From a virus, in the IMG/VR virus record IMGVR_UViG_3300040815_001101, positions 1 to 25,503 of that record: a DNA stretch of 25,503 bases; one strand, written 5' to 3'. A program made the position numbers and the translations under genes. This document shows positions 1-7,720 of this stretch, piece by piece (position 1 is the stretch's first letter; each line of letters begins with the position of its first letter). The notes beneath the pieces were generated by a model, which had not been told where the DNA came from, ran no database searches, and was given only the letters and a program-made list of their open reading frames with translations.

Positions 1-105
1 ATAGAACGCAGTTGGAAAACAACAGGCTGTGATAACGGAAAGTTAAAAGTTTGCTCAATGAAGTGCGGTGTTGAGTTTGATCCATTTTCTGAACAATTTA
101 AATAA
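1..105 (+). CDS. C-terminal end of a Cys-rich protein, possibly another radical SAM enzyme (5' end outside window)
   Basis: Frame 1 is open from the first base to TAA at 103-105, giving 34 residues of a protein that begins outside the window. It has three cysteines in the pattern C-x7-C-x3-C (residues 10, 18 and 22 of the fragment). The C-x3-C element resembles the terminal C-x3-C of the radical SAM proteins at 125 and 6079, where it follows a CC pair and is likely part of an auxiliary Fe-S cluster domain. Position at the head of a run of radical SAM genes supports that reading, but no catalytic CxxxCxxC is visible in this fragment. The next gene starts 19 bp downstream. Confidence 0.5.
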   Translation: MERSWKTTGCDNGKLKVCSMKCGVEFDPFSEQFK

Positions 106-117
106 TGGTGCTATAAA
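89..117 (+). promoter_or_regulatory. Candidate promoter for the radical SAM gene at 125 (also reads as a late TATAAATA motif)
   Basis: The extended -10 GGTGC-TATAAA (TATAAA at 112-117) has a poor -35 (CTGAAC, 89-94) 17 bp upstream. The 10-mer AATGGTGCTA at 104-113 recurs exactly at 7701-7710, at nearly the same distance from the start of another radical SAM gene. TATAAATA at 112-119 also matches the T4-type late promoter consensus exactly. In either reading transcription would begin at or next to the ATG at 125, giving a near-leaderless mRNA. The weak -35 lowers confidence. Confidence 0.4.
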
Positions 118-124
118 TAATTAA

Positions 125-1183
125 ATGTTAAAAGATTTGAAAAAAATCGAGCTTGAAATTACAAGTGATTGTAATGCTGCTTGTCCAGGGTGTGCTAGAA
201 CAATAAACATAGACAAACTAGTAGTAAATAGTTTTTCATTGCAAGATTTGCAAAGACTATTTCCTGTTGATGACTATTCAGGGGTAGAATTTAAATTTTG
301 TGGAGTGCTGGGAGATCCTATTGTAAATCCTGATTGTTTAGAAATGACACGTTACCTTGTAAGCTGCGGCGGCTTTGTGCATTTTAGTACCAATGGCGGA
401 TATAATACTGCTGAATGGTGGGAAGAATTAGGACGCATTTCAGCAGAAAATCCAGATAATATTTTTATTCATTTCTGTATAGATGGTCATAAAGAAACAA
501 ATCATATATATCGTGTGAATACAAAATGGAATATTGTAAAAAGAAATATTGAAGCATATGCAAAAGTTGCAGCTAAAAAAACTGGTGCTTGGATCTATAT
601 TGTATTTGATCATAATGAACACGAACTTGAAATTGCAAAACAACATGCAGCATCTTTAGGATTTGAATTTGCAACACGTACTGGTATGCGTAACAGTTAT
701 CATGATTGGATTGTTAAATTAGGCAAAAAAAATAAACAGGAAGAAAAAACAATTACTACAACAGGTAAAAAGCAACATAGTAAAGTAAATGTAGTAAAAG
801 AATTAGACGATTTTATCGAAGAATACAAATCTACAAAAGTCGAAGAAGAAAAAATAACTTCTGTGACTAATAGTATTGTTTGTAAATACATACACGAGGG
901 AGAAATCTTTATAGCTAATGATTTAACTTTGTGGCCTTGTTGTTTTCTTTGGGATAATACACTTGAAAACAAAGATAAAATATTAGAAAAATTATCTACA
1001 CAAGGCGATGGATGGAATAGTTTAAAAGACAAAAGTATAGATGAAGTTCTAGAACATCCGTGGTATAAAAAACTTTTAGTCGAAAGTTGGCATCCTTATA
1101 ATGATTTACATTTACCTAGATGTATAAAAACATGTGCAAAAAATAAAGCGTATCACAACGAAATTTTGTGGCAAAAGGATTAA
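125..1183 (+). CDS. Radical SAM protein with SPASM/twitch-like C-terminal Cys cluster
   Basis: 352 aa. The radical SAM [4Fe-4S] motif C-x3-C-x2-C is at residues 16, 20 and 23 (CNAACPGC), very near the N-terminus. A glycine-rich FCGVLGDP stretch near residues 58-65 corresponds to the SAM-binding GGE-type motif. A second Cys set at 253, 272, 273, 333 and 337 (C-xn-CC-xn-C-x3-C) looks like an auxiliary-cluster domain of the SPASM/twitch type. Family members bind SAM and generate a 5'-deoxyadenosyl radical; the substrate here is unknown. It is a clear paralogue of the gene at 6079 (shared HNEHxL segment and the same C-terminal Cys layout). The ATG has no convincing Shine-Dalgarno site, and a promoter-like sequence ends 7 nt before it. 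Confidence 0.85.
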   Translation: MLKDLKKIELEITSDCNAACPGCARTINIDKLVVNSFSLQDLQRLFPVDDYSGVEFKFCGVLGDPIVNPDCLEMTRYLVSCGGFVHFSTNGGYNTAEWWEELGRISAENPDNIFIHFCIDGHKETNHIYRVNTKWNIVKRNIEAYAKVAAKKTGAWIYIVFDHNEHELEIAKQHAASLGFEFATRTGMRNSYHDWIVKLGKKNKQEEKTITTTGKKQHSKVNVVKELDDFIEEYKSTKVEEEKITSVTNSIVCKYIHEGEIFIANDLTLWPCCFLWDNTLENKDKILEKLSTQGDGWNSLKDKSIDEVLEHPWYKKLLVESWHPYNDLHLPRCIKTCAKNKAYHNEILWQKD

Positions 1184-1185
1184 TT

Positions 1186-2157
1186 ATGAACGATCTTAAT
1201 AAAATAAACGACCTTTACAATAAGATTCCATATAGTAACTTAGAGTTTGACTGCTTTGAATTTCTTGAAAAAAATTTAAAAGAACATTATAAAAATATAG
1301 ATCCTCAAAAAGATAAAGAAAATAATTATAATGATTATGAAAAAATGGTAGAAGATAGAAGTTCTATCTTTAGTAAGATACAGGATAATTCTTATCAAAA
1401 AGGATTAAAAACTCATAACATAAATGGATTGCTTATTCCGTTTAATCCTGAGTGGTCAAGAGTAGCAATCAATTTAAGTGGAGGCGCAGATAGTGCTTTG
1501 CTTACATACATATTAGCAACGATTATAGAATCTAACAATTATAATAGCACAATAGATATAATTAATTACAAAAGATGTTGGGATAATAAACCTTGGCAAG
1601 AAGATGTTGCAGATAATGTTTATAAATGGTTAAAGAATAGATTTCCTGGTATTATTGGTAAAAAAGAATCTGCATATATTCCGCCAGAATTAGAACATGG
1701 AACTATTGGTGACATAATAGAAGGACGTAGTGCCGATCAAATTCTTGTGGCTTCATTCAATAGATATATAGCATTTAAAAACAAATATTATGCGTGTTTT
1801 AACGCAACTACAAAAAATCCTTCGTCTGATGATATCACAAGTGGAATGACAAACAGAGACAATGTACCTTATCTTATAAAAAAATTATGTTTTGTCAGAA
1901 CTGATTCTGCACACTGGGTTATAGAACCATTTACATTAGTTGAAAAAGATTGGATAATCGAGCAATATAAGAATTTAGATATTATGGAATTATTTAATAC
2001 TACTAGAAGTTGCGAAGGTGATGCAGATGACTTCAAACCATTAGGAATGGATCATATGTGGTATTCTTATGTAAATGATAGGAATATTGAAGAATGTGGA
2101 AAATGTTTTTGGTGTCTTGAAAGAAATTGGGCAAAAGAAAAGGCTGGCATAGAATGA
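1186..2157 (+). CDS. PP-loop ATPase, QueC/ExsB-like
   Basis: 323 aa from the ATG at 1186, chosen because AAAGGA lies 6 nt upstream and the start falls just after the previous stop; an in-frame ATG at 1168 is less likely. SGGADS at residues 98-103 is the PP-loop of N-type ATP pyrophosphatases, which adenylate a substrate carbonyl or carboxyl. The C-terminus has C276, then C304-x2-C307-x2-C310, like the zinc site of QueC (7-cyano-7-deazaguanine synthase). It differs from QueC in its roughly 95-residue N-terminal extension and a 27-residue gap before the Cys triplet. I see no recognisable QueD, and the radical SAM neighbours are larger than QueE. It could therefore be a preQ0-type enzyme, or a relative adenylating another substrate of this cluster. 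Translationally coupled to the next gene by ATGA. Confidence 0.75.
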   Translation: MNDLNKINDLYNKIPYSNLEFDCFEFLEKNLKEHYKNIDPQKDKENNYNDYEKMVEDRSSIFSKIQDNSYQKGLKTHNINGLLIPFNPEWSRVAINLSGGADSALLTYILATIIESNNYNSTIDIINYKRCWDNKPWQEDVADNVYKWLKNRFPGIIGKKESAYIPPELEHGTIGDIIEGRSADQILVASFNRYIAFKNKYYACFNATTKNPSSDDITSGMTNRDNVPYLIKKLCFVRTDSAHWVIEPFTLVEKDWIIEQYKNLDIMELFNTTRSCEGDADDFKPLGMDHMWYSYVNDRNIEECGKCFWCLERNWAKEKAGIE

Positions 2158-3452
2158 GCAAGCAGTATATCTGCAGTGAATTATTTAAAAGTATGGATTT
2201 AAGATTTATACAAAATAGTATAACGAACTGTTGCAAAGCAAACAAAGTTAGATTGAGTATAGAAGATTTTAAAGATCCTAATATTTTATTTAATAATAAA
2301 GAATTAAAAAGCCGCAGAGAATCTATGGTACTTGATAATAAGCTGCCAGAATCTGGATGTAATGGATGTATTAAATTTTTACCTCATAGTTTTTTTGATA
2401 ATAGAAATCACTGGACAAATACATTTTTAAACGAAGAGTTTAAAGAAAAATTATTAACCGAAGACATTGTCAATAGATTTACTATTAATCTTAGCAGTGC
2501 ATGTGATTTAAAATGTGTGTATTGCGCACCTAAAGATAGTTCAAGTTGGGCAAAAGAAGTAGGCGTTCCTACCATAAGACCTAACAATGAATGGTTTAAT
2601 GCAGCGTTTGCTAATTTTATTACCTATTTAAAAAATAAAAAGTATGATCCTAATACGCCTTATTTCTTTATAATATCCGGCGGCGAGCCTACATACAATC
2701 CTCATAATCTTGAACTAATAAAACAAATTATTAGCATTGTACCTAATAAAAATTTAGAAATTTTGCTCCATACAAATTTTAACACTAAAGAAAAAGTTTT
2801 TAACGAATACATTAAATTATTTAGAGATAATAAAGACGTACAATGTGGATTTATTGTTAGCCTTGATTCTGTAGAAGGTAGATCTGAAGCAATTAGACAC
2901 GGCTTAAATTGGGAACGTGCTATGAAAAATTTAAACTTTGTTTTAGATAATAATTTTAGCAATATTAATGTTAGAATTGCTAATACTTTGAGTGTATATA
3001 GTGCTCCATATTTTAAAGATGACATAGAATTTTACCTAGACAATTTTGGAGAAGAAAAAACAAAAGGGTTTTTTCGACCGGGCGAAGGATTTAATTATGC
3101 AGTAGAACCTGGTATGCATATTATGGGAATGCCCGAACATTTTAAAGAAGATCAAAATAAAGCTATAGATTTTTGTAGCAAAAATAAATTAAATTATCTA
3201 ATACCGCACCTAGAACAAATTCAAAATTTGATTGGTACAAAGATAAATGATTCTACAGCGTATGATTATGATCTAGCATATTCATACTTTAAAATTAAAA
3301 GACCAGAAACTGACTGGGATGGGCTATTTCCCCATATGCAAGTTATGATAGATGAATTATATGATATGTATCCTAACAAAGAACGTTATGTACCTAATAC
3401 ATCAAACCTTAGCCGTCCAGTAAATAGCTACGCAATTGGAAAAAAAGAATAG
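2154..3452 (+). CDS. Radical SAM protein with N-terminal twitch-like Cys motifs
   Basis: 432 aa from the ATG at 2154, which overlaps the previous stop as ATGA and has AAAGG 10 nt upstream. The radical SAM C-x3-C-x2-C is at 117, 121 and 124 (CDLKCVYC), followed by an SGGEPT SAM-binding motif near residue 174. Before the radical SAM domain lie CC at 26-27 and GCNGC at 68-72. The same order (CC, then C-x2-C, then radical SAM core) is seen in the next gene and fits the class of radical SAM enzymes whose twitch cluster domain is N-terminal rather than C-terminal. The segment is strongly AT-rich. Substrate not determinable. Confidence 0.85.
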   Translation: MSKQYICSELFKSMDLRFIQNSITNCCKANKVRLSIEDFKDPNILFNNKELKSRRESMVLDNKLPESGCNGCIKFLPHSFFDNRNHWTNTFLNEEFKEKLLTEDIVNRFTINLSSACDLKCVYCAPKDSSSWAKEVGVPTIRPNNEWFNAAFANFITYLKNKKYDPNTPYFFIISGGEPTYNPHNLELIKQIISIVPNKNLEILLHTNFNTKEKVFNEYIKLFRDNKDVQCGFIVSLDSVEGRSEAIRHGLNWERAMKNLNFVLDNNFSNINVRIANTLSVYSAPYFKDDIEFYLDNFGEEKTKGFFRPGEGFNYAVEPGMHIMGMPEHFKEDQNKAIDFCSKNKLNYLIPHLEQIQNLIGTKINDSTAYDYDLAYSYFKIKRPETDWDGLFPHMQVMIDELYDMYPNKERYVPNTSNLSRPVNSYAIGKKE

Positions 3453-3459
3453 AATTCAC

Positions 3460-4860
3460 ATGAAACATGTATCAGACACATTTTGTTTATTACCTTGGGT
3501 GCATCTAAGCACAAGACCAGACGGAAGTATGCGTGTATGTTGTACAGCAAACGCAAGTTCAGTTGGACCTACTAATGATAAAGAACACGGCGGACAAGTT
3601 GGAATACTTAAAACTGAAGATGGTAAGCCTAACAATCTAAATGTAAGTGATTTTGAAACTGCGTGGAATAGCACATATATGAAAAATGTGCGTAAGCAAA
3701 TGCTTGCAGGCGAAATGCCTCCTAGTTGTTTAAAATGCTACAAAGAAGAGGCAGCAGGACATCGTAGCAAACGTATGTGGGAAACAAATTATTGGAGCAA
3801 GCGTGTTGATATAGATAAAATACTTGCAGATACAAATGAAGACGGGAGTGTTCCACCTAATCTTGCATACATCGATTTGCGGTTTGGTACTAAGTGTCAA
3901 CTTGCCTGTGTAATGTGTAGCCCACATGATAGTAGTGGATGGATCAAAGACTGGAAAGCAATGTTCCCTGCTGTAAAAAATGAAAGTCTCAAAGAGATTA
4001 TGGGCTGGGCAGATAAAGGCAGTACTAATGGCAGTAGTTATAATTGGCATAAACAAAATCCTACATTTTGGAAACAGTTCTATGAACAAATGCCAAGTAT
4101 GCAACAAATTTATTTTGCCGGCGGCGAAAGTCTTATTATTGAAGAACATTACGAGATTCTTGAACATGCTATTAAAATGGGATATGCAAAGGACTTAGAG
4201 CTACGTTACAATTCTAATGGTGTAGAGTGGAGAGAAGATTTATTTGACCTATGGAAAGAATTTAAATTAGTACGCTTTCACTATTCAATAGATAGTATTA
4301 AAGAAATGAACGATTATATTCGTTATCCTAGCAAGTGGTCAAGGCAAGAAGAAGTATTTCATTTGCTAGATACGCAGACTAGCGACAATGTAGAAGTAAC
4401 TATTGCTGCCGCCGTACAAGCACTTAATGTGTATTACTTGCCAGACTTTATACAATGGAAACTAGAACAAAAGTTTAAGAAGATTAATATGTGGCCATTT
4501 GGTGCAGGCGGCATTAGTCAGCACTTTGTATATTGGCCGGCACATCTAAACGTAAAAGTATTACCTAAATGGTTCAAAGAAGAATGTAGAGCAAAATACG
4601 AAGCCTGGTATCCATGGTGGGAAGAAAACTGGGAGTTGGGTATTCCTAGCTGGCACAAGGGTAAAGTTACTAAAGAGGATTTTATGCAAGCTGAATATGG
4701 TATAAAAAGACTAGACGGAATACTTAGTTTTATGGAAAGTGAAGACTGGAGTAGACGTTTGCCAGAGATGCAAGAATTTTTAGGCTTATGTGACAAACAA
4801 CGTGGAATTACTTTTGCGGAAACATTTCCAGAAATGAAGGATATATTTAATGAGTTTTGA
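3460..4860 (+). CDS. Twitch-domain (N-terminal) radical SAM protein
   Basis: 466 aa from the ATG at 3460, 7 nt after the preceding stop; an in-frame TTG at 3436 is possible but overlaps the previous gene. The N-terminal domain begins with a C-x-LPW element (C9), an RPDGSMRVCC segment (CC at 27-28) and SCLKC (90, 93), which together read as an N-terminal twitch domain. The radical SAM core follows with C146, C150 and C153 (CQLACVMC) and a GGES motif. This matches the architecture NCBI calls twitch domain-containing radical SAM protein, recalled from memory. It is a paralogue of the gene at 2154. Its base composition is less AT-extreme than that of the two genes before it. Confidence 0.88.
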   Translation: MKHVSDTFCLLPWVHLSTRPDGSMRVCCTANASSVGPTNDKEHGGQVGILKTEDGKPNNLNVSDFETAWNSTYMKNVRKQMLAGEMPPSCLKCYKEEAAGHRSKRMWETNYWSKRVDIDKILADTNEDGSVPPNLAYIDLRFGTKCQLACVMCSPHDSSGWIKDWKAMFPAVKNESLKEIMGWADKGSTNGSSYNWHKQNPTFWKQFYEQMPSMQQIYFAGGESLIIEEHYEILEHAIKMGYAKDLELRYNSNGVEWREDLFDLWKEFKLVRFHYSIDSIKEMNDYIRYPSKWSRQEEVFHLLDTQTSDNVEVTIAAAVQALNVYYLPDFIQWKLEQKFKKINMWPFGAGGISQHFVYWPAHLNVKVLPKWFKEECRAKYEAWYPWWEENWELGIPSWHKGKVTKEDFMQAEYGIKRLDGILSFMESEDWSRRLPEMQEFLGLCDKQRGITFAETFPEMKDIFNEF

Positions 4861-6079
4861 TACAGTAGATTTACTTACCGGTAATGTTTTTCAAGTTACA
4901 TGGGATGTTGGAAGAAGATGCAATTACGATTGTTCTTACTGTCCTGCACATAGGCATGACAATTTTAGCAAACATGCAACTTTAGATGAATTAAAAGCTA
5001 ATACCGATTTCTTATTTGAGTATATTGATACATACATGGAGCATAGAAATCATAAAGAAACTAACATAAGTTTTACAGGAGGAGAGCCTACTGTAAATCC
5101 TAATTTTATTCCTTTCCTACAGTATCTACAAAAGACATATGAAGAAAAATATTCTGATAAGTGGATTGCAGGATTTGCGCTTACTACTAATGGTGCAATG
5201 AGTGAAAAGATGGCAACTGCTGTAATGAAGCATGTATCACATGCAACTATAAGTTATCATTCTGAAAGTGATAACAAATTAAAACAACAAGTGCGTGATC
5301 GCATAATGCAATTTCATACGCAAGGTCCTGACAATGATTGTTCAGTAAGTGTAAATGTAATGTTTCATGCTGCATATTTTGATGAGTGTAAAGAACTTTG
5401 TGATTTTTTGCATGAAAATGGTGTTGCATATGTTCCTAGAGTAATTGGTGAAGAAGCAGGTAGTAGAAGTAATTTTTCACACTTATACACAGACGAACAA
5501 CTTGACTATATGAAAAATTATTGGAAATATAAAAATGCCAAACTAAATGACGAAAAAGAAGTTGCAGCAACTCTTAGTGCAGCAGGAGAAGCACAAAATG
5601 AAAAGCACAAAGTAGAAAAGAAAGATGGCTGGGCTATCGGAAGACCGTGTTGTGGCAGTAGAGAAATGTGTTTAAGTGCAAAAGGTGAAGAACGTAAAGG
5701 CACATTTGTAGATTTTAGAAACTTCAAAGGATGGAATTGTAGTGTCAATTGGTTCTTCTTACACCTAGAGCAACAAACTGATAGTGTATTCCATCATCAA
5801 ACCTGCCAAGCAAAATTTGATCAGACAAGAGGACCTATAGGAAAAATAAGTGAAGGTAAAAAAATTATTGCTGATTTGAAAGAAAAACTTGCTAGCGGTA
5901 CTATGCCTACAGTAGTATGTCCTAAACATACATGCGGTTGTGGCCTATGTGCTCCTAAAAGTGTTCATCTAGCAAATTATAAAACTACACTAGCAAGACA
6001 TGTCGATATGAAAGTTTTTGATAATGCAGAATTTCAAGAACCGAACGGTACTCCTATAAATCCTACAGAGGTTGTGTAA
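4850..6079 (+). CDS. Radical SAM protein with C-terminal Cys-rich region
   Basis: 409 aa. AAGGA 8 nt before the ATG, and an 11-nt overlap with the upstream gene, support this start. C24-x3-C28-x2-C31 (CNYDCSYC) and TGGEPT near residue 76 define the radical SAM domain. The C-terminal half has a GWNC segment, a later isolated Cys and a compact THTCGCGLC-like cluster that could hold auxiliary Fe-S or zinc. It is paralogous to the gene at 7721: both have GR-x-CNY-x-CSYC at the core and FKGWNC followed by a distant Cys in the C-terminal part. Reaction unknown. The stop overlaps the next start as TAATG. Confidence 0.85.
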   Translation: MSFDTVDLLTGNVFQVTWDVGRRCNYDCSYCPAHRHDNFSKHATLDELKANTDFLFEYIDTYMEHRNHKETNISFTGGEPTVNPNFIPFLQYLQKTYEEKYSDKWIAGFALTTNGAMSEKMATAVMKHVSHATISYHSESDNKLKQQVRDRIMQFHTQGPDNDCSVSVNVMFHAAYFDECKELCDFLHENGVAYVPRVIGEEAGSRSNFSHLYTDEQLDYMKNYWKYKNAKLNDEKEVAATLSAAGEAQNEKHKVEKKDGWAIGRPCCGSREMCLSAKGEERKGTFVDFRNFKGWNCSVNWFFLHLEQQTDSVFHHQTCQAKFDQTRGPIGKISEGKKIIADLKEKLASGTMPTVVCPKHTCGCGLCAPKSVHLANYKTTLARHVDMKVFDNAEFQEPNGTPINPTEVV

Positions 6080-7029
6080 TGTGGTCAATGGACACTATAG
6101 AATGGATTGATATCGAACTTACTAGTTTTTGTAATATACAATGCAAAGGCTGTTTTAGAGTTATATCTAATCAAGCAGATAAAATTTTAAACAAAAGTTA
6201 TATCGACTTGGAAACAATAAAAAATAGATTTAAAAAAGATCAATTTCCTAATATCAAGATAATCAACTTTTGTGGAAGTGTAGATGAGCCTACAACTCAT
6301 CCTCAGTTCTTTGAAATAATAGATCATTTTGCCGCATGGGATTGTCATATCAACATTGCTACTAATGGTAGCTTGCGTACTACAAAATGGTGGGCAGAGC
6401 TTGCTGAAAGATTACCGAATAGTCATAGAGTGACATGGGGCATTGATGGTAGTGATGAATTAAGCGAAATATATAGAGAGGGTTCGAGCTTTAAAAAAGT
6501 AGAACAAAATTACAAAGCATTTATCGCTGCCGGCGGCAAAGCTGTTTGGCAATTCATTGTATTTGAACATAACGAACATCAATTAGACACTGCAAAGGAG
6601 TTAGCAAAGTCTGAAGGGTTTAAGGATTTCAAAACTATTATAAGTCATAGAAAAGACACAAAGTCTGTTACTCCTAAGCAAGAACAAATTGATAATGTTC
6701 AAGAAGAATCTTATATAAGTTGTAAGTATAAAGACCAAAAAAGAATTTTTATTAATCATACAGGCAATGTAATACCTTGCTGTCATTTGAATAGTAAAAT
6801 GCTAGAATATAATGCAAGTGGTATAATCAAAGATAATTTTGAACAATTATTAAATGATCACAATTATAAAAAAACAATTAATCTAAATGAAGTAGATATC
6901 GACGAAGCAATATCTAGCAACATATGGAATGAGATTATAAGTTCATGGAATACTGACTCGCCCCTGCCGAGGTGTGAGCAAGTTTGTAAAAAATTAAAGA
7001 GAGATAAATTTATAAAAGAATCTTTATAA
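6079..7029 (+). CDS. Radical SAM protein with SPASM/twitch-like C-terminus, paralogue of the gene at 125
   Basis: 316 aa. The start ATG overlaps the previous TAA, with GAGG about 7 nt upstream. C18-x3-C22-x2-C25 (CNIQCKGC) is the SAM-cluster motif, and FCGSVDEP at residues 64-71 is the variant glycine-rich loop. Auxiliary Cys residues at 215, 234, 235, 299 and 303 match the spacing pattern of the 125 gene, and both share an F(D/E)HNEHxL segment, so the two arose by duplication or are old paralogues. Its TAA abuts the stop codon of the oppositely oriented nitroreductase gene, forming TAATTA at 7027-7032. Confidence 0.85.
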   Translation: MWSMDTIEWIDIELTSFCNIQCKGCFRVISNQADKILNKSYIDLETIKNRFKKDQFPNIKIINFCGSVDEPTTHPQFFEIIDHFAAWDCHINIATNGSLRTTKWWAELAERLPNSHRVTWGIDGSDELSEIYREGSSFKKVEQNYKAFIAAGGKAVWQFIVFEHNEHQLDTAKELAKSEGFKDFKTIISHRKDTKSVTPKQEQIDNVQEESYISCKYKDQKRIFINHTGNVIPCCHLNSKMLEYNASGIIKDNFEQLLNDHNYKKTINLNEVDIDEAISSNIWNEIISSWNTDSPLPRCEQVCKKLKRDKFIKESL

Positions 7030-7644
7030 TTATCTACTTACTACAACTTCAATAGTCTCTTTTATTCTACGTCCCATCATTTCGCCTGTTAAATGATGCT
7101 CTCTACGATTACGTGTTTCGTCCTTGAATCCTATACCCATCATAAGTAATGGATCTTTTTCAAATCCTATTTTTTCTTTTACTTCGTTGTAATCGTAACA
7201 AGCACAGCATCCTGTGCCGTAACCGAGCATACTTGCAATAACATTCAAATAACCAGCAGCTACACCGATAGCTGTTTGCTGATCTCTTTTTAGTGTTTCT
7301 ATATTTGAATGATCACGTAGTTTCCACTTTTCTATAAGTTCAGGACTAGGATCTACATCTTCAAATACAACTAATAAATTTGCAAGAGTTTGACTATTAG
7401 TACTCATATCACCTTTCATGTTTCTAAGACCCTCTGTTAGAGAATGAATAGATTCTATTTTTTCTCTATTGGTAATAAAATGAAGTTTATAAAAAGCAAA
7501 ATTTTGTTTGCTCGGGCAATTTGTAGCAGCATGAATTAAAAGTTCTAGGTCGTCTTCTGGAATATCTTTTGTTAAGTCCCAGTTGCGCTGTACGTGTTGG
7601 CTTCTAATAACAGCCTTTTTAAGTTCTTTGTGTGATTCAAACAT
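7030..7644 (-). CDS. Nitroreductase-family FMN oxidoreductase
   Basis: 204 aa, with GGGAGG about 6 nt before the ATG. The N-terminal SQHVQRNWD-like stretch, then a CPSKQN segment about 25 residues later, fit the FMN-binding region of nitroreductases (typically RRSVR-x-F, then AP-S-N). The middle GVAAGYLNVIASMLGYGTG helix with CCAC, and the late GIGF segment, also fit. Family members are NAD(P)H-dependent flavoproteins that reduce nitroaromatics, quinones or other acceptors, or act in cofactor pathways. It is the only - strand gene inside the island. It could supply electrons to the Fe-S or oxygenase neighbours, but that is inference. It is probably expressed from its own late motif at 7665-7672. 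Confidence 0.75.
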   Translation of the reverse strand: MFESHKELKKAVIRSQHVQRNWDLTKDIPEDDLELLIHAATNCPSKQNFAFYKLHFITNREKIESIHSLTEGLRNMKGDMSTNSQTLANLLVVFEDVDPSPELIEKWKLRDHSNIETLKRDQQTAIGVAAGYLNVIASMLGYGTGCCACYDYNEVKEKIGFEKDPLLMMGIGFKDETRNRREHHLTGEMMGRRIKETIEVVVSR

Positions 7645-7664
7645 CTCAGTCCTCCCTTATAGTG

Positions 7665-7672
7665 TATTTATC
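7665..7672 (-). promoter_or_regulatory. Candidate T4-type late promoter (GATAAATA) for the nitroreductase gene
   Basis: The - strand reads GATAAATA, matching the NATAAATA late motif of T4-like marine phages. It ends about 20 nt before the ATG at 7644, leaving room for a short leader carrying GGGAGG. Its position in a 76-bp divergent intergenic region strengthens the call. Confidence 0.5.
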
Positions 7673-7675
7673 TTT

Positions 7676-7683
7676 TATAAATA
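7676..7683 (+). promoter_or_regulatory. Candidate T4-type late promoter (TATAAATA) for the 7721 operon
   Basis: Exact TATAAATA on the + strand, 37 bp before the ATG at 7721 and directly before a sigma70-like -35. With transcription starting 6-7 nt downstream, the leader would be about 30 nt. Together with the early-type promoter at 7686-7714 it would let the operon be read in both phases. Confidence 0.45.
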
Positions 7684-7685
7684 TC

Positions 7686-7714
7686 TTGACAGAATGCTAA
7701 AATGGTGCTAATAT
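7686..7714 (+). promoter_or_regulatory. sigma70-type promoter for the 7721 operon
   Basis: A perfect TTGACA (7686-7691), a 17-bp spacer and TAATAT (7709-7714) preceded by GGTGC. AATGGTGCTA at 7701-7710 is identical to 104-113. The -10 ends only 6 nt before the ATG at 7721, so transcription would start at about the A of the ATG and the mRNA would be essentially leaderless. No Shine-Dalgarno is visible before that ATG. Confidence 0.6.
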
Positions 7715-7720
7715 AAAGAT

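Noticed and set aside
700-1032. 110-codon - strand frame inside the first radical SAM gene
   Set aside because: Shadow of a gene with clear motifs; composition unlike a protein of its own.
3730-4167. 145-codon open frame on the - strand inside the radical SAM gene at 3460
   Set aside because: It lies fully opposite a well-supported gene and has no motif or ribosome site; chance frame.
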